From Arenibacter sp. 6A1 (GTDB lineage: Bacteria > Bacteroidota > Bacteroidia > Flavobacteriales > Flavobacteriaceae), in assembly GCF_012272855.1 (NCBI RefSeq), contig NZ_JAAXCQ010000007.1, positions 124,001 to 188,000 on the forward strand: a stretch of 64,000 bases of DNA, written 5' to 3'. The position numbers were made by a program, and so were the translations under genes. Shown here in pieces: positions 37,234 through 46,313 of the stretch. Under the pieces are notes generated by a model. It made no database searches and had not been told where the DNA came from. It was given only the letters and a program-made list of their open reading frames with translations. How positions within the stretch are numbered: the stretch's first letter is position 1; each line of letters opens with the position of its first letter.

Positions 37234-39525
37234 TCAAGACCACATCGAAAGCCCCCTGTCCTTGTATTTCGAATAATCCGTAAACTCATCCTTAAACCCA
37301 TTATAGGATTCCTCTTCTTTGTAAGTGGTAGGACCTAAGAGCGTATCTAAGGCGTTATAATCTGCCTGGAGTGTGTTGGCCTGCGCTCTACGGTCCCGCC
37401 CCGTGGCAACGGCCACCAAGGCCTCCTTGAATCCGTTTGCCATATGGTGCTCCACTAGTTCGAGCGGCAAATTGGGTGTTATTCTGTCCAACACGTAACT
37501 ATACGCCACCTGTTTATAATACCCACTTTCCATCAGATGGCCCATCCAGAGGCTTTTTAAATTGTCCCGTCCTTGGGCTATCATATGATTGAGGATGAGC
37601 GGCTGTGTGGCCATAGCGTTGGGAAGCTCAGGGGACGATTGCAAATAGTCCTGCATTTTAATTGACAGTACGACCGTTACTTTATACTTGGAATACAGCG
37701 AGCCCACCCTTAGCTTTCCTTCCTGCTCTTCAAAATAAAAGCCCCTGGCATTAAAAAATGCGATGTAGTCCCTAGGGGATTTTTCGAAAGGTGCCTGCAT
37801 CCGTTCGGCATACCAATGGTAGGCCTGTAGGGCCAAGGTATCGAATCGCTCCCTAAAGGTTGGGGCCATAGCATTATAAAGCTTCGGAAATACCATAGGT
37901 AGAAATAGAGCGGTGGTACTTGGTTTTATTTCTTTGGCGGATTTGTCATGCAGCAGTCCTTCAAGCAACTTTTCATTCTCACGTGCAAAATCAGGAGGAG
38001 TATACGGGTTTACACTCGTCTGCAGTAGGTTGCTGCCTAGATCCACTGGCCCTTGGTGGAGCTTGGAATTCGCATAAGTCAGCATCCCTTTATCGTACCG
38101 TACGCCCAAACTTTTGACAAGCGCACCGAGGACCTCCCTTTGGCCCTGGGTACTGGTGAACAGCACGTCCCTGGCCTGTTGGATAAGGTCAGCTTTCTTT
38201 TGCAACTCCTGTTTCTCCTTGTTATAGGCGGAGGTACATAGCTTATCACTGAAGGGATGGTAGTAGGAGTCGATCACTTTCCACAAGGTTTGATTATCGG
38301 TATGCAGGTATTTCGCAAGGAAGAGAAAGCGCTCCGATTTCATCATTTCCCTAACCAAGACATCTAGGGGCGTACTTAGGATATGCTCCGAAAATAGGGG
38401 TCTGTATCTCAAATCTCTATAGGTCTTTTGATAAGCTTCCCTCAAGCAACGTTGGAATTCCAATTCCAATTGCCTGCTATCCATGTACATCTGGGTGTGT
38501 TCGGCTTGGAACAACTCGGGGTTCTCATGGATACCTAGATCACTGGCAATCTCGTCGCTGCGCAGGACATAGCCCGATTTATCATAGATGGTGAAATCAA
38601 CCACCTGTCCCTGGTCGTTGTAGCTTAGTCTACAATCGAGCTTTTGATGCGAGCCTAGGATGTCAGGAAGGTGCTCGGGGCGAAGTGTCCGAAATAGTTT
38701 ATAGGTAGTTTGTATTTGTTTTTTCAAACGCTTTCTTACCATGGGCAATAGGGCCGATTGTTGATTACGCTCGAAGACTTGTTGGAGTTTGGGACCGGAG
38801 AATTGGGGGTGTACGGTATAGCCGCCAATAAAACGGGACCGGTACCCTTCCTTGGTAGCAATGCCATAAGCTACCCCTACCCTACTAGAACGCTCCACCA
38901 CCTTCAGCTGAATATGGTACTTTTCAAGTAGTTTGGCAAGTTCGTCAAAACTCCGCACCTTATGTTTTTGCAGCGTGTTGTTCAGGATGTCCTGCATATA
39001 GAATCGGACCCCATTACCATCCTGGGGATTAAACTGGGAAGTTTCCAATATAGGAAGCTCTCGGACCGTCCTTTTTTCCGGGGACGGGGAAAGTCCAAAT
39101 TGTTTCTCCAGGTGTTTCTGGGCGGCCATGCTCCTTCTATAGTCAAACGATAGATTAATCTGGCTACAATCCTCCCTAATAGTACTGGAGACGATGTGTA
39201 CGTGCTCGTGTTCCGTATCGTGATGCCGTACCACGATATAGGGCTGTTCCCCATAGCCCATGTATTCCATATAGGCTTTGGACAGGGCCAAGAATTTAGT
39301 ATCGTCCAGGTGTTCGCCACGGGGGAGGTTCAGGGTGGCATGTATATAGCGTTTTTCGGAGGCATGCCGGAAGCCCAAAAAGACAAGCACCTGTTCGAAG
39401 ACCTTAAGGTTGGTTTCCGTATCGGAATAGGTGTTGTGGAAGCCGAGGATGTTAGAATCCGGTTTCCCCAGGACGTATTTCAGTACGCCTTGTACTTTGT
39501 TCCGATAAAGGAGTCGCGCGATCAT
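37234..39525 (-). CDS. Relaxase/mobilization nuclease (MobA/VirD2-like)
   Basis: Nicks oriT and pilots the strand during conjugal mobilization. The 763-aa protein has the relaxase domain at its N-terminus: the three-histidine metal motif is HHDTEHEHVHIVSS (residues 101-114, HEHVH at 106-110), and tyrosines such as Y7, Y17 or Y33 are candidates for the nucleophile. The long C-terminal part (about 200-763) has no motif I recognise. Its start overlaps the mobC stop by four bases (ATGA), so the genes are translationally coupled. Confidence 0.88.
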   Translation of the reverse strand: MIARLLYRNKVQGVLKYVLGKPDSNILGFHNTYSDTETNLKVFEQVLVFLGFRHASEKRYIHATLNLPRGEHLDDTKFLALSKAYMEYMGYGEQPYIVVRHHDTEHEHVHIVSSTIREDCSQINLSFDYRRSMAAQKHLEKQFGLSPSPEKRTVRELPILETSQFNPQDGNGVRFYMQDILNNTLQKHKVRSFDELAKLLEKYHIQLKVVERSSRVGVAYGIATKEGYRSRFIGGYTVHPQFSGPKLQQVFERNQQSALLPMVRKRLKKQIQTTYKLFRTLRPEHLPDILGSHQKLDCRLSYNDQGQVVDFTIYDKSGYVLRSDEIASDLGIHENPELFQAEHTQMYMDSRQLELEFQRCLREAYQKTYRDLRYRPLFSEHILSTPLDVLVREMMKSERFLFLAKYLHTDNQTLWKVIDSYYHPFSDKLCTSAYNKEKQELQKKADLIQQARDVLFTSTQGQREVLGALVKSLGVRYDKGMLTYANSKLHQGPVDLGSNLLQTSVNPYTPPDFARENEKLLEGLLHDKSAKEIKPSTTALFLPMVFPKLYNAMAPTFRERFDTLALQAYHWYAERMQAPFEKSPRDYIAFFNARGFYFEEQEGKLRVGSLYSKYKVTVVLSIKMQDYLQSSPELPNAMATQPLILNHMIAQGRDNLKSLWMGHLMESGYYKQVAYSYVLDRITPNLPLELVEHHMANGFKEALVAVATGRDRRAQANTLQADYNALDTLLGPTTYKEEESYNGFKDEFTDYSKYKDRGLSMWS

Positions 39526-39911
39526 TCCAGGTTCGTTTTGTTAATAATTGTATTCAATGTAGCGACCAATTCATTGGCCCTTTTCATCTCGGCTACAAGG
39601 CTTGCATTGGGGCTCCGCCTGTTCTTGTAATGGGCCACTTTTACCAATTGATTGAGGTTGGTCCCTATCTTGTTCAGTTGATAATTAACTTTAGGCATAC
39701 TAACCGGTAGTCCTTCCGTTTTTTCTACCTCCTTGTTCAGAATGAGGGTTCTTAAAAAAGGGCCCACCGTACCTCTTTTATGAAAATCGACCTGATAGGA
39801 CTTTAAAAGCGCCTTCACATTTTCCAGTTCTTCGGTATTGAACCGGAGCGTGATGGCATGCTTTCGCTTTCTGTCCCCTAACCGTTTCCTGCCGATGTTA
39901 CTAATGGCCAT
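39522..39911 (-). CDS. MobC-like relaxosome accessory protein
   Basis: A 129-aa basic DNA-binding protein. The N-terminal part (KHAITLRFNTEELENVKALL, residues 17-36) has the form of a ribbon-helix-helix domain. The C-terminal NKIGTNLNQLVKVAH and NELVATLNTIINKT segments are the classic MobC/MbeC pattern. Such proteins bind oriT and assist strand opening for the relaxase encoded next to it. The upstream region carries several inverted repeats. Confidence 0.85.
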   Translation of the reverse strand: MAISNIGRKRLGDRKRKHAITLRFNTEELENVKALLKSYQVDFHKRGTVGPFLRTLILNKEVEKTEGLPVSMPKVNYQLNKIGTNLNQLVKVAHYKNRRSPNASLVAEMKRANELVATLNTIINKTNLE

Positions 39912-39929
39912 TGTGCTGCTTGTTTTTTA

Positions 39930-40013
39930 CTGCCGAAGGCAGCTTTTCACTTCGTTAGAAGTAGGAGTTTTGCGTTGCGCAAAACATAACTTGCTATCCG
40001 TTAAAAACGGATA
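39930..40013. repeat. Four consecutive inverted repeats upstream of mobC (candidate oriT region)
   Basis: CTGCC-GAA-GGCAG (39930-39942), ACTTC-GTTA-GAAGT (39949-39962), GTTTTGCG-TTG-CGCAAAAC (39967-39985) and TATCCGTT-AAA-AACGGATA (39995-40013). All are perfect and differ from one another. Their position just upstream of the mob operon fits a transfer origin or relaxosome binding region. Confidence 0.55.
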
Positions 40014-40568
40014 TTCTTATATAAATATAAAGAACTAAAACACATCATAAAAGACTTATTTACAGTATTTTAAGACTCTTAGCCACATCAAACCATATAA
40101 AACCATTTAAGTACAGTCTATCAGTTTATGTGGTCTTTCTATTTGTTTGAAATAGTGGAAAAAGCGGTACAGTGAACCCGTTTTCATAGCTAGGGAGAAA
40201 AAGGGCAAGGGGTTTTTCTCCCCTTGTGCTTTGGTGCGGCTCCGAGGGTGTCGGGAACATCCGCCGCCAAAAACCTTACTAGTCGGATCGATGTAAAGTG
40301 TGGGAAGGGGAAAAATTATATCCGAAAGATGGCCCGACTTCCGCCTTGGAATAATTTCTATTGAAAGTCTAATTAGTCGACCCTTAAAAAAGGGTTTAAA
40401 TATATGATAAACATTTATTTAAATCATTGTATATCATTGCAAGTTTTTTAAGAAACCTAAACAAAAAATCACCAACCAAAACAGTCTGTTTTTTAATTTT
40501 TTGAAGATACATTAAACCAAAGCCACCCTCTTTTTATTCTTAAAAATAAGATCTACCAATATTTTTGT
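40014..40568. other. Non-coding mobilization-region spacer
   Basis: No supported gene. It contains a conspicuous GC-richer block (40190-40330) with a hairpin CAAGGGG / CCCCTTG and a CGG/CCG-rich stretch, inside otherwise AT-rich DNA. CCACATCAAACCATAT at 40083-40098 resembles CCACATTAAACCATAT at 35791-35806 beside the integrase. Confidence 0.5.
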
Positions 40569-41074
40569 GGAGAACAGTCTTTTATAACGACCCCACCCTG
40601 TGAAGCTAGCGATCTAGTCCATTTCAGGAGCAGGATTGGAGACCGGTGTATAGAACTTATCCTAAAGCAAAGCATCCGTGTCAATGGAGACGATGCCAAT
40701 GACGGTAACCTCAATTTGGATACAACTGTACAAAAGAAAAATATTACATTTCCAACAGATGCAAGCTACGCAAAAAAATCATCAGAGAATGTAAAAGAAT
40801 AGCCGACAAAGAAGAATTGCACGTAAGGCAGACCTACACGAGGACACTGAAGGTACTGGCTAGAGCCGGGCGCTTTAGGAGCCATCCTAAGAAAAGGGCC
40901 AGGACAGTGAAAGCAGATAAAAAGGTGAAAACCATAGCAGGCAGACTGGTAAGGGAACTGAAAAGGAACCTTCAGTCCAATTCAAAACATCAGGCCCGAT
41001 TAGATCTTTTTGATACTATTTTCATATGTGTTTTGTTTGATTTTTCAATAATTAAGGGGAAAGCAATATCTTAG
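40569..41074 (+). pseudogene. IS5/IS1182-like transposase remnant
   Basis: A coherent transposase frame runs from 40569 (PPCEASDLVHFRSRIGDRC, then LDTTVQKKNITFPTDA) and continues in another frame as LRKKIIRECKRIADKEELHV and RQTYTRTLKVLARAGRF. The switch is explained by one missing A near 40762 (GATGCAAGC for GATGCAAAGC). Both ends are missing and the tail after QARLDLF diverges into unrelated sequence. The DTTVQ...FPTDA stretch is the first catalytic-Asp region of this DDE group. Non-functional. Confidence 0.75.
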
Positions 41075-41322
41075 ATCTTAGTGCCCTATTATAGAATTTT
41101 TCTATTTAAGTTGTGCTTTAGGCTGGTATTTTAAAGGTTATATTTAAACTTTAAGAGATAAGTTGATATAAAAGGATTAGAAAAATGTAAATTTTCATAT
41201 TCGTGCTTCCAAAGGATATCACTACCCTTTTTAGCGACAAGTGTTTGTGCTTATCCAGTTATCGACTCAATTTCAAACACAGGTTTAATATCCTAGTAAA
41301 TGGAACGAGCACTATGCTATCG

Positions 41323-42559
41323 TTAAGCTACTGGAGTCAATCGTACCGAGAACCCCAGTTTTCTTAATTGGCCTACTGTTTTCTGAACTTCTTTTTGTTT
41401 GCGCTTTCGTTCTGCCTTCTCGATCTGCAACAATGGCTCTTTATAGGCCTCTTTATTTTTTAGGATAAAATACGTTGCTATAATGATCTTATGGCTGACC
41501 GCCACTAAAGCTTTTTTACTGCCTTTTCGAACCAAAAGCTTTTGGTAGAATCTCTTCAAGTATCCGTCTTTGCGCCGGGTTGCTCCCCAAGCTGCTTCAA
41601 CTAATGCGGACTGGATGTGCTTGTTCCCGTGGATGACTCGGGTGTTTTTTTTTTACCCGCACTCTCATTGCTTCCCGGGCTTACTCCGGACCAACTTGCC
41701 AAATGGTGCTGGTTGGGAAAACGTTCCATGTCCACACCGATCTCACTTACTATGGCCAAGGCCGTGTCCTTTCCCACGCCATCAATGGTCTGTAATAAAT
41801 CCAGCTCTACCTGATACTGGGCCGCGGTAAAATCTATTTGGCTGTCCAGTTTAGCGATAAGCTTCTCATTTTCTACAATGGACTCGCGGATCATCTTTAG
41901 CATAAACCGGTGATGGGGCGTGATACGTCCGGTCAGGGCCTTGGCCATTTCTTCCCGCGGGGCTTGTACACGGCCGTGGACGTGGGTCAACAAGTGAGCA
42001 ACGTTATCCTTTCCATCGATGATATCATTGATAATCTTGGAGGCACTTCCTCCCTTTACATCACTTATCACGCTGCTCAGTTTGATATTGCAATCCTCCA
42101 AGACTTTTATAATGCGATTGGTCTCTGAAGATACGAACTGGATTTTTTTCTTTTTGTAGCACATCAAATCCCGTGAATCTCGGATCTCTATGGGAGGTAT
42201 GAAGCTACCTTTCAATAATCCGCTTAACAAGAGTTTGCTCAGCCAGGCACTATCTTTTTTGTCCGACTTGTGCCTGGGACGTTTTTAACGTGCCGGGCAT
42301 TTACCAGAATAATTTCAAAATCTTCCTCTAGGATATTGAAAACCGGTTTCCAATAAATCCCGGTACTTTCCATGGCAACATGGGACACCCCTTCCTCGTT
42401 GCACCAATCACGTAACTCAATCAAAGAGCTTGTATAGGCGCTAAACTCCCTGGTTTCATAATCTTTGTTGCTCCTTCTAACGGTGGCAACAATAACATCT
42501 TTGTGAACATCTATTCCACATCCCACAGAAAAAAGTTGCTCGAAATCAACTACTTTCAT
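41323..42559 (-). pseudogene. IS110-family transposase, broken by frameshifts
   Basis: Three adjoining minus-strand frames make one DEDD recombinase of about 410 aa. The N-terminus has GCGIDVHKD (first Asp) and AMESTGIYWKP (Glu). KSDKKDSAWLSKLLLSG supplies the remaining acids after a one-base deletion near 42264. The C-terminal transposase_20 part has LLQTIDGVGKDTALAIVSEIG and LASWSGVSPGSNESAG. A second shift lies in a run of ten A (plus-strand T at 41645-41654), after which NKHIQSALVEAAWGATRR and the Ser-nucleophile region continue. Homopolymer error in the assembly cannot be excluded for that shift. Confidence 0.85.
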
Positions 42560-42907
42560 GTCAGATGAATTTTATATCTAATTTAAGCAAAAAACTCATC
42601 GGTGTTGGCGTTTGCTAAATCATGGGTATTTCAAAGCATTCAAAACTGTATAAAAAACTCATGCTACCCTCGGATTGAATAAAAAACTTTTTTAAAGGTC
42701 AACTAATTAAACCTGTGATTTAGTAAACTTTTAGAGATTGGTAGCTTGTTCCAAGTAAAGTTCATTTGATGGAACTCATTCAAAATTGACATTTTAAAGA
42801 TTTTGATTAGAAAACCAGAAATAAGGATAGTGCCTTTATTCTAAAAAACAACTTAATATTTTATACGAAAATGAATTAGAGTCAATTAGCAATAGTTAGA
42901 ATAAAGA
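42560..42907. other. 5' flank of the IS110 remnant, possible bridge-RNA region
   Basis: No gene. IS110-family elements carry a guide (bridge/seek) RNA in the untranslated end before the transposase, which is here. A direct repeat AAAAAACTCAT occurs at 42589-42599 and 42652-42662. I could not identify the element's outer end. Confidence 0.35.
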
Positions 42908-43052
42908 AATACTGCCTACAGTGCCGGTAAAACCGAAAGAAGAGAAGTTCCCATAAGCCAAAAGGACATTGATCACCGTTATGACCTTCGACGGGCGTGG
43001 CCCTCCCCTATACTGGAAGGAAATACTGACGTTTACGGATCAACCATAAAAA
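42908..43052 (+). pseudogene. IS91-family transposase C-terminal remnant 1
   Basis: Contains the frame LITVMTFDGRGPPLYWKEIL ending in a stop after TFTDQP. The preceding part aligns with remnant 2 (shared CAGT.CCGGTAAAA.CC.AAGA.GAGAAGT) but lacks about 28 bp. Only the C-terminal end of the rolling-circle transposase is left. Confidence 0.65.
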
Positions 43053-43328
43053 CCACTTGCAAACGGCTAGGCGGGAGCGCTATGTGTCCTAAGGTAATGT
43101 TAAACCAAAAAGAGACAGGACGGTTCACCAAACTGGCGCAAAAGTCGGATTTAGGTCAATAGAAAAATTCTAAAGTTCAAAGGCCAACACAAAACCACGG
43201 CAATTCTGCCAAAATACGGGGACTTAAACAACGCTAAAAAGAAAGCTTTCCCAATCGAAGGAGAACGGATCCGACAACAATATATACAGCCCTAGCCTAA
43301 CGGCGCGCGGAATACTTCTTTGTTATTG
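43053..43328. other. Spacer after IS91 remnant 1
   Basis: No coding frame or recognised repeat seen; presumably the outer part of an old IS91-type element. Confidence 0.3.
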
Positions 43329-43649
43329 TCAACTGGTTTTTAATTCAGTTAATTCTTTAAGTTTCTTTTTTAATTCTGCAATTTCAATTTGTTCCTTTAA
43401 TTTTTTCTTTTCATAGATATTTTTTTGTAACTCACTTTCATTAAGTATACCAAAGTTTGTTAATTTTACATAAAGTCCTACTATAATTGACAAAAGAATT
43501 GAACCAAAACTAATTAATAACACTTCATTATTTCTATAATTATTAAATTCGTCTATAAAGATATAAATCATAATTATTCCTCCAATAATTGAAGCAATAA
43601 AAGTTATGATTCCTAAAGTTATAATTCCAATTCTTTTTTTTGATTCCAT
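43329..43649 (-). CDS. Small membrane protein with coiled-coil tail
   Basis: A 106-aa AT-rich gene of unknown function. Two hydrophobic segments (about residues 9-31 and 42-62) are followed by a charged heptad-like tail (NIYEKKKLKEQIEIAELKKK, about 77-96) that could form a coiled coil in the cytoplasm. It lies downstream of the broken YHYH gene on the same strand, and both lie between two IS91 remnants, so it is probably cargo moved with them. No family is recognised. Confidence 0.6.
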   Translation of the reverse strand: MESKKRIGIITLGIITFIASIIGGIIMIYIFIDEFNNYRNNEVLLISFGSILLSIIVGLYVKLTNFGILNESELQKNIYEKKKLKEQIEIAELKKKLKELTELKTS

Positions 43650-43729
43650 TATTTATTAATTTTTAATTTTCGATGAGTAATTAATTCCTAAAACTCAAAA
43701 AATTAGTTTGAATTTCAGATCTGATATAT

Positions 43730-44018
43730 TATTGGTTTTGCAAAGGTATAAAATCTTTTAATTAACCTTTTTCCATAAATATTGTATCCATTTACGCCTT
43801 TAATAAAAATTAGAATATACCATTTAGCATCTGTATTAGAATCTTTTTCATATGGACAATTTCAATTTTCGTGCTGGTGAGGTCTTCTTATGTGATGATA
43901 ATGATTTCCTCAATTTTTTCTATCATAATGTCCACCACGACTATCAGTTCCTACACTATAAGCTGTCAATTGAAGAGATAAAAAAGATATTGTAAAAATT
44001 GAAAATTTCTTTTTTCAT
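43730..44018 (-). pseudogene. Broken YHYH-domain small secreted protein
   Basis: From an ATG at 44018 a one-base shift leads into KKFSIFTISFLSLQLTAYS (signal-peptide-like), then GTDSRGGHYDRKN, a TGA, GNHYHHIRRPHQHEN, a second TGA, and NCPYEKDSNTDAKW. The His-rich pattern GGHYDxK...YHYHHxxxxHxH is that of YHYH-domain exported proteins. At least one frameshift and two stops make it non-functional as read. Identification is by motif only. Confidence 0.45.
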
Positions 44019-44095
44019 TTCCTATTTTCATAATCTTGTTTTTCGATAATTGCTGGTTGCTGGTTGCTGGAAAAAAGAAAAGCTGCCCCCCTTCA

Positions 44096-44320
44096 AGATA
44101 TGTTGGCCACAGTACCGGTAAAATCCAAAGAGGAGAAGTACACCATTGCTCAAAGGGAAGTGTCCCATCTGCAAAAAGGGAAAATTGGTCACAGTTATGA
44201 CCTTCGACGGGCGTGGACCTCCCCAATACTGGAAGGAATTGCTGACGTTTACGAATCAACGTATGCAACCCAAAAGTTTAGGGTCCTACCTAACAAATCT
44301 TATCTTTTTAAAATCAAACT
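44096..44320 (+). pseudogene. IS91-family transposase C-terminal remnant 2
   Basis: The frame GKCPICKKGKLVTVMTFDGR followed by GPPQYWKELLTFTNQRMQP is the zinc-binding C-terminus typical of IS91-type rolling-circle transposases. The upstream piece (LATVPVKSKEEKYTIAQRE) is in another frame, implying a one-base shift near 44157. It is in the same orientation as remnant 1, with the membrane-protein/YHYH pair between them. Confidence 0.7.
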
Positions 44321-44418
44321 AATCCCAATATATGGTTTACCAGCAAAGAATCGGTTTAGTCAACACTGCGTTGCTATTGGGCCGTACCGGCCACACGAAC
44401 TCTTATTTGCAGTTATTT

Positions 44419-45225
44419 TTACTTAAAATTCTTTTCAGGATTTATGATTTCATTTATTGAAAATAACCTAAAAAATGTATCTTGAATATTTCCAAAAATT
44501 CTCGGTGAAAAACTTTGGAATTTGTCTATTTCAAGAGTTGATGATTCATAAATAGTATTTAAATACTCTTGGTTTTCTTTTATAATCTCAAGGTTTAAAC
44601 CAGAAATAATCGGAAATATGAAAATCTTTTTCTTTGTTTCAAAGTCTAATTTTTCAGTTTTATCTTCATAATATTGTTTTAAACGGCTATTTAAAAAATC
44701 CGAAAATTTTTCTTTCTCATATTTACTTATATTATAATCAATTGTTTTAACGTCAATATAAATAGTTTCGTTTTGTCGGTTTAAAAATTCAAAGTCAATA
44801 CTTCTTTTATTAACTAATTCCTTTTCGTATTTTTTGAAAGCATATTTTTCAGATAAGATTAAACAAGTTGCGATTTCGCCCAAAACATGATGAAAACTAT
44901 GTTTCTCAAAGTTAAATAACGATGCTTTAATCAGATCTTTAAAATCCTTAAATTCTCCGTAACTTTTGAATTCTCCTAATAGATAATTAAAATAACTAAA
45001 TTCATTTCGGATTATATTTGAATTATTAAATTGATGTTCTAAAAGCAGATTATTAAAGGAAGTAATAAAATTTGTCTTAGTATTTAAACCATTATTTTTA
45101 TCCATAAATTCGAACCCTTTTTCGATAAATGTCAAAAACTCTTTTTCAGATAAATACTCGAATAAATTCTTAAAATACAGATTTACAATTCCTAAACTAT
45201 TTTTAATTCTTATTTCAGATAGCAT
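44419..45225 (-). CDS. Uncharacterised protein with PD-(D/E)XK-like motif
   Basis: An intact, strongly AT-rich gene; from the ATG at 45225 it has 268 aa (a TTG at 45252 would add nine). I do not recognise a family. A central block has the spacing of a PD-(D/E)XK nuclease core: Glu117 in LGEIATCLIL, Asp144 in RSIDFEFLN and Asp158-x-Lys160 in IYIDVKTID. The N-terminal 110 residues are helical and charged. It is the only intact gene in the right half of the element, consistent with a cargo (for instance defence) function, but activity is inference from three motifs. Confidence 0.6.
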   Translation of the reverse strand: MLSEIRIKNSLGIVNLYFKNLFEYLSEKEFLTFIEKGFEFMDKNNGLNTKTNFITSFNNLLLEHQFNNSNIIRNEFSYFNYLLGEFKSYGEFKDFKDLIKASLFNFEKHSFHHVLGEIATCLILSEKYAFKKYEKELVNKRSIDFEFLNRQNETIYIDVKTIDYNISKYEKEKFSDFLNSRLKQYYEDKTEKLDFETKKKIFIFPIISGLNLEIIKENQEYLNTIYESSTLEIDKFQSFSPRIFGNIQDTFFRLFSINEIINPEKNFK

Positions 45226-45639
45226 TTTGAGAGTGAGTTTGTTTAATTGCAAGTAAACTAGTTGATATGATCAATTTAACAAAAAACGACAGATAAACGT
45301 TAAATAAGGGATGTATATTAACATAAAAGCACTAAATTACGTTTATATAATCCCTTAGCTATATTTGATTAATTTACAATTCTTTAAAACCTTAATTCAA
45401 ATTAAAAGGCACGGCGAAAATACCATTATCAGTTATTTGGGCTTACTTACTTCTTTTGACATTTTTATAGGTGTTGAACATCTAATACACAGATTGGAAT
45501 CCCCATTTTTATTGCAAAAAATTAAGGGAAGTGGTGATTAAAAAAAAGTATGCAAATACAAATCAGAAATAATTATTGACTGCTATTGTACTTTATATAA
45601 AAGAAACGTACAATACCCTTATAGATTTAGACACGGTAA
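45226..45639. other. Spacer with a long inverted repeat
   Basis: No gene seen. An interrupted inverted repeat runs from TAAGGGAT (45306) to ATCCCTTA (45358), with TATA-containing arms inside. It lies 290 bp before the integrase pseudogene. Confidence 0.4.
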
Positions 45640-46145
45640 AACCGTAGCTGGTACTGACGGATATTCTTTCACAGAAAGAAATAAAAAACTTATTTCGGAA
45701 AACAACCAACTTAAAGCATCAAGCACTCTTAATTACAGTTTATACCTTAGGCTTACGAAGTGGTGAGCTCTTAAATCTTAAGATTGCACATTTAGATGAC
45801 GAACATAAAACTATTATAATAAAGGCAGCCAAAGGGAAAAGAGATCGGAAATTGCCTTTCCCAGAATCCCTAAAAGGGTTCCTTAGGCAATATTTTAAGG
45901 AGTCCAGGTCCAAAACCTACTTGTTTAAAGGCAAGAAGGGCCTCTCCACAGCCACTAGCTAAGCGCTGTTTTTAAAAAGGCTGTTAAAAACCGGGAATTA
46001 AGAAGTCGGTAACCATACATAGCCTACGACATGCCTACGCAACGCATCTTATCGGAGGCAGGAACAGATTTGTGTCTAACTCAAGAACTTTTAAGACACA
46101 ATACCATAAAAACTACCATACTTCATACAAATGTGTCAAATAGAA
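45640..46145 (+). pseudogene. Second tyrosine recombinase, decayed
   Basis: Readable parts are TDILSQKEIKNLFRKTTN, TVYTLGLRSGELLNLKIAHL (with the first catalytic Arg), KAAKGKRDRKLPFPESLKG, then a stop in SLSTATS, then TIHSLRHAYATHL (His-x-x-Arg box) and, after another shift, AGTDLCLTQELLRHNTIKTT. The Tyr region is altered to LHTNVS. At least two frameshifts and one stop are present. It belongs to the XerD/integron-integrase-like group and is unrelated in detail to the active integrase at 35858. Confidence 0.75.
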
Positions 46146-46313
46146 GCCTATTTTCAGTAAAAAACCACTGGATTTTTTCACTGAACAACCCTCCCTGTCC
46201 AAGACCAATTTTATAAATGAGTAACCCCCAAGGATAGGAAGCCAAAACCACAGTTTTATAATACTCCCCATTTTTAAGACAGCAAGTTAAGTTGTAATTT
46301 AACCCTGTCAAAT

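Noticed and set aside
44064-44426. Plus-strand 120-aa open frame as a gene
   Set aside because: The recognisable transposase tail is read in a different frame over the same bases, so this frame is a by-product of the IS91 remnant.
46031-46216. Plus-strand 61-aa open frame as a gene
   Set aside because: It is the shifted C-terminal part of the decayed integrase (AGTDLCLTQELLRHN) followed by unrelated sequence.
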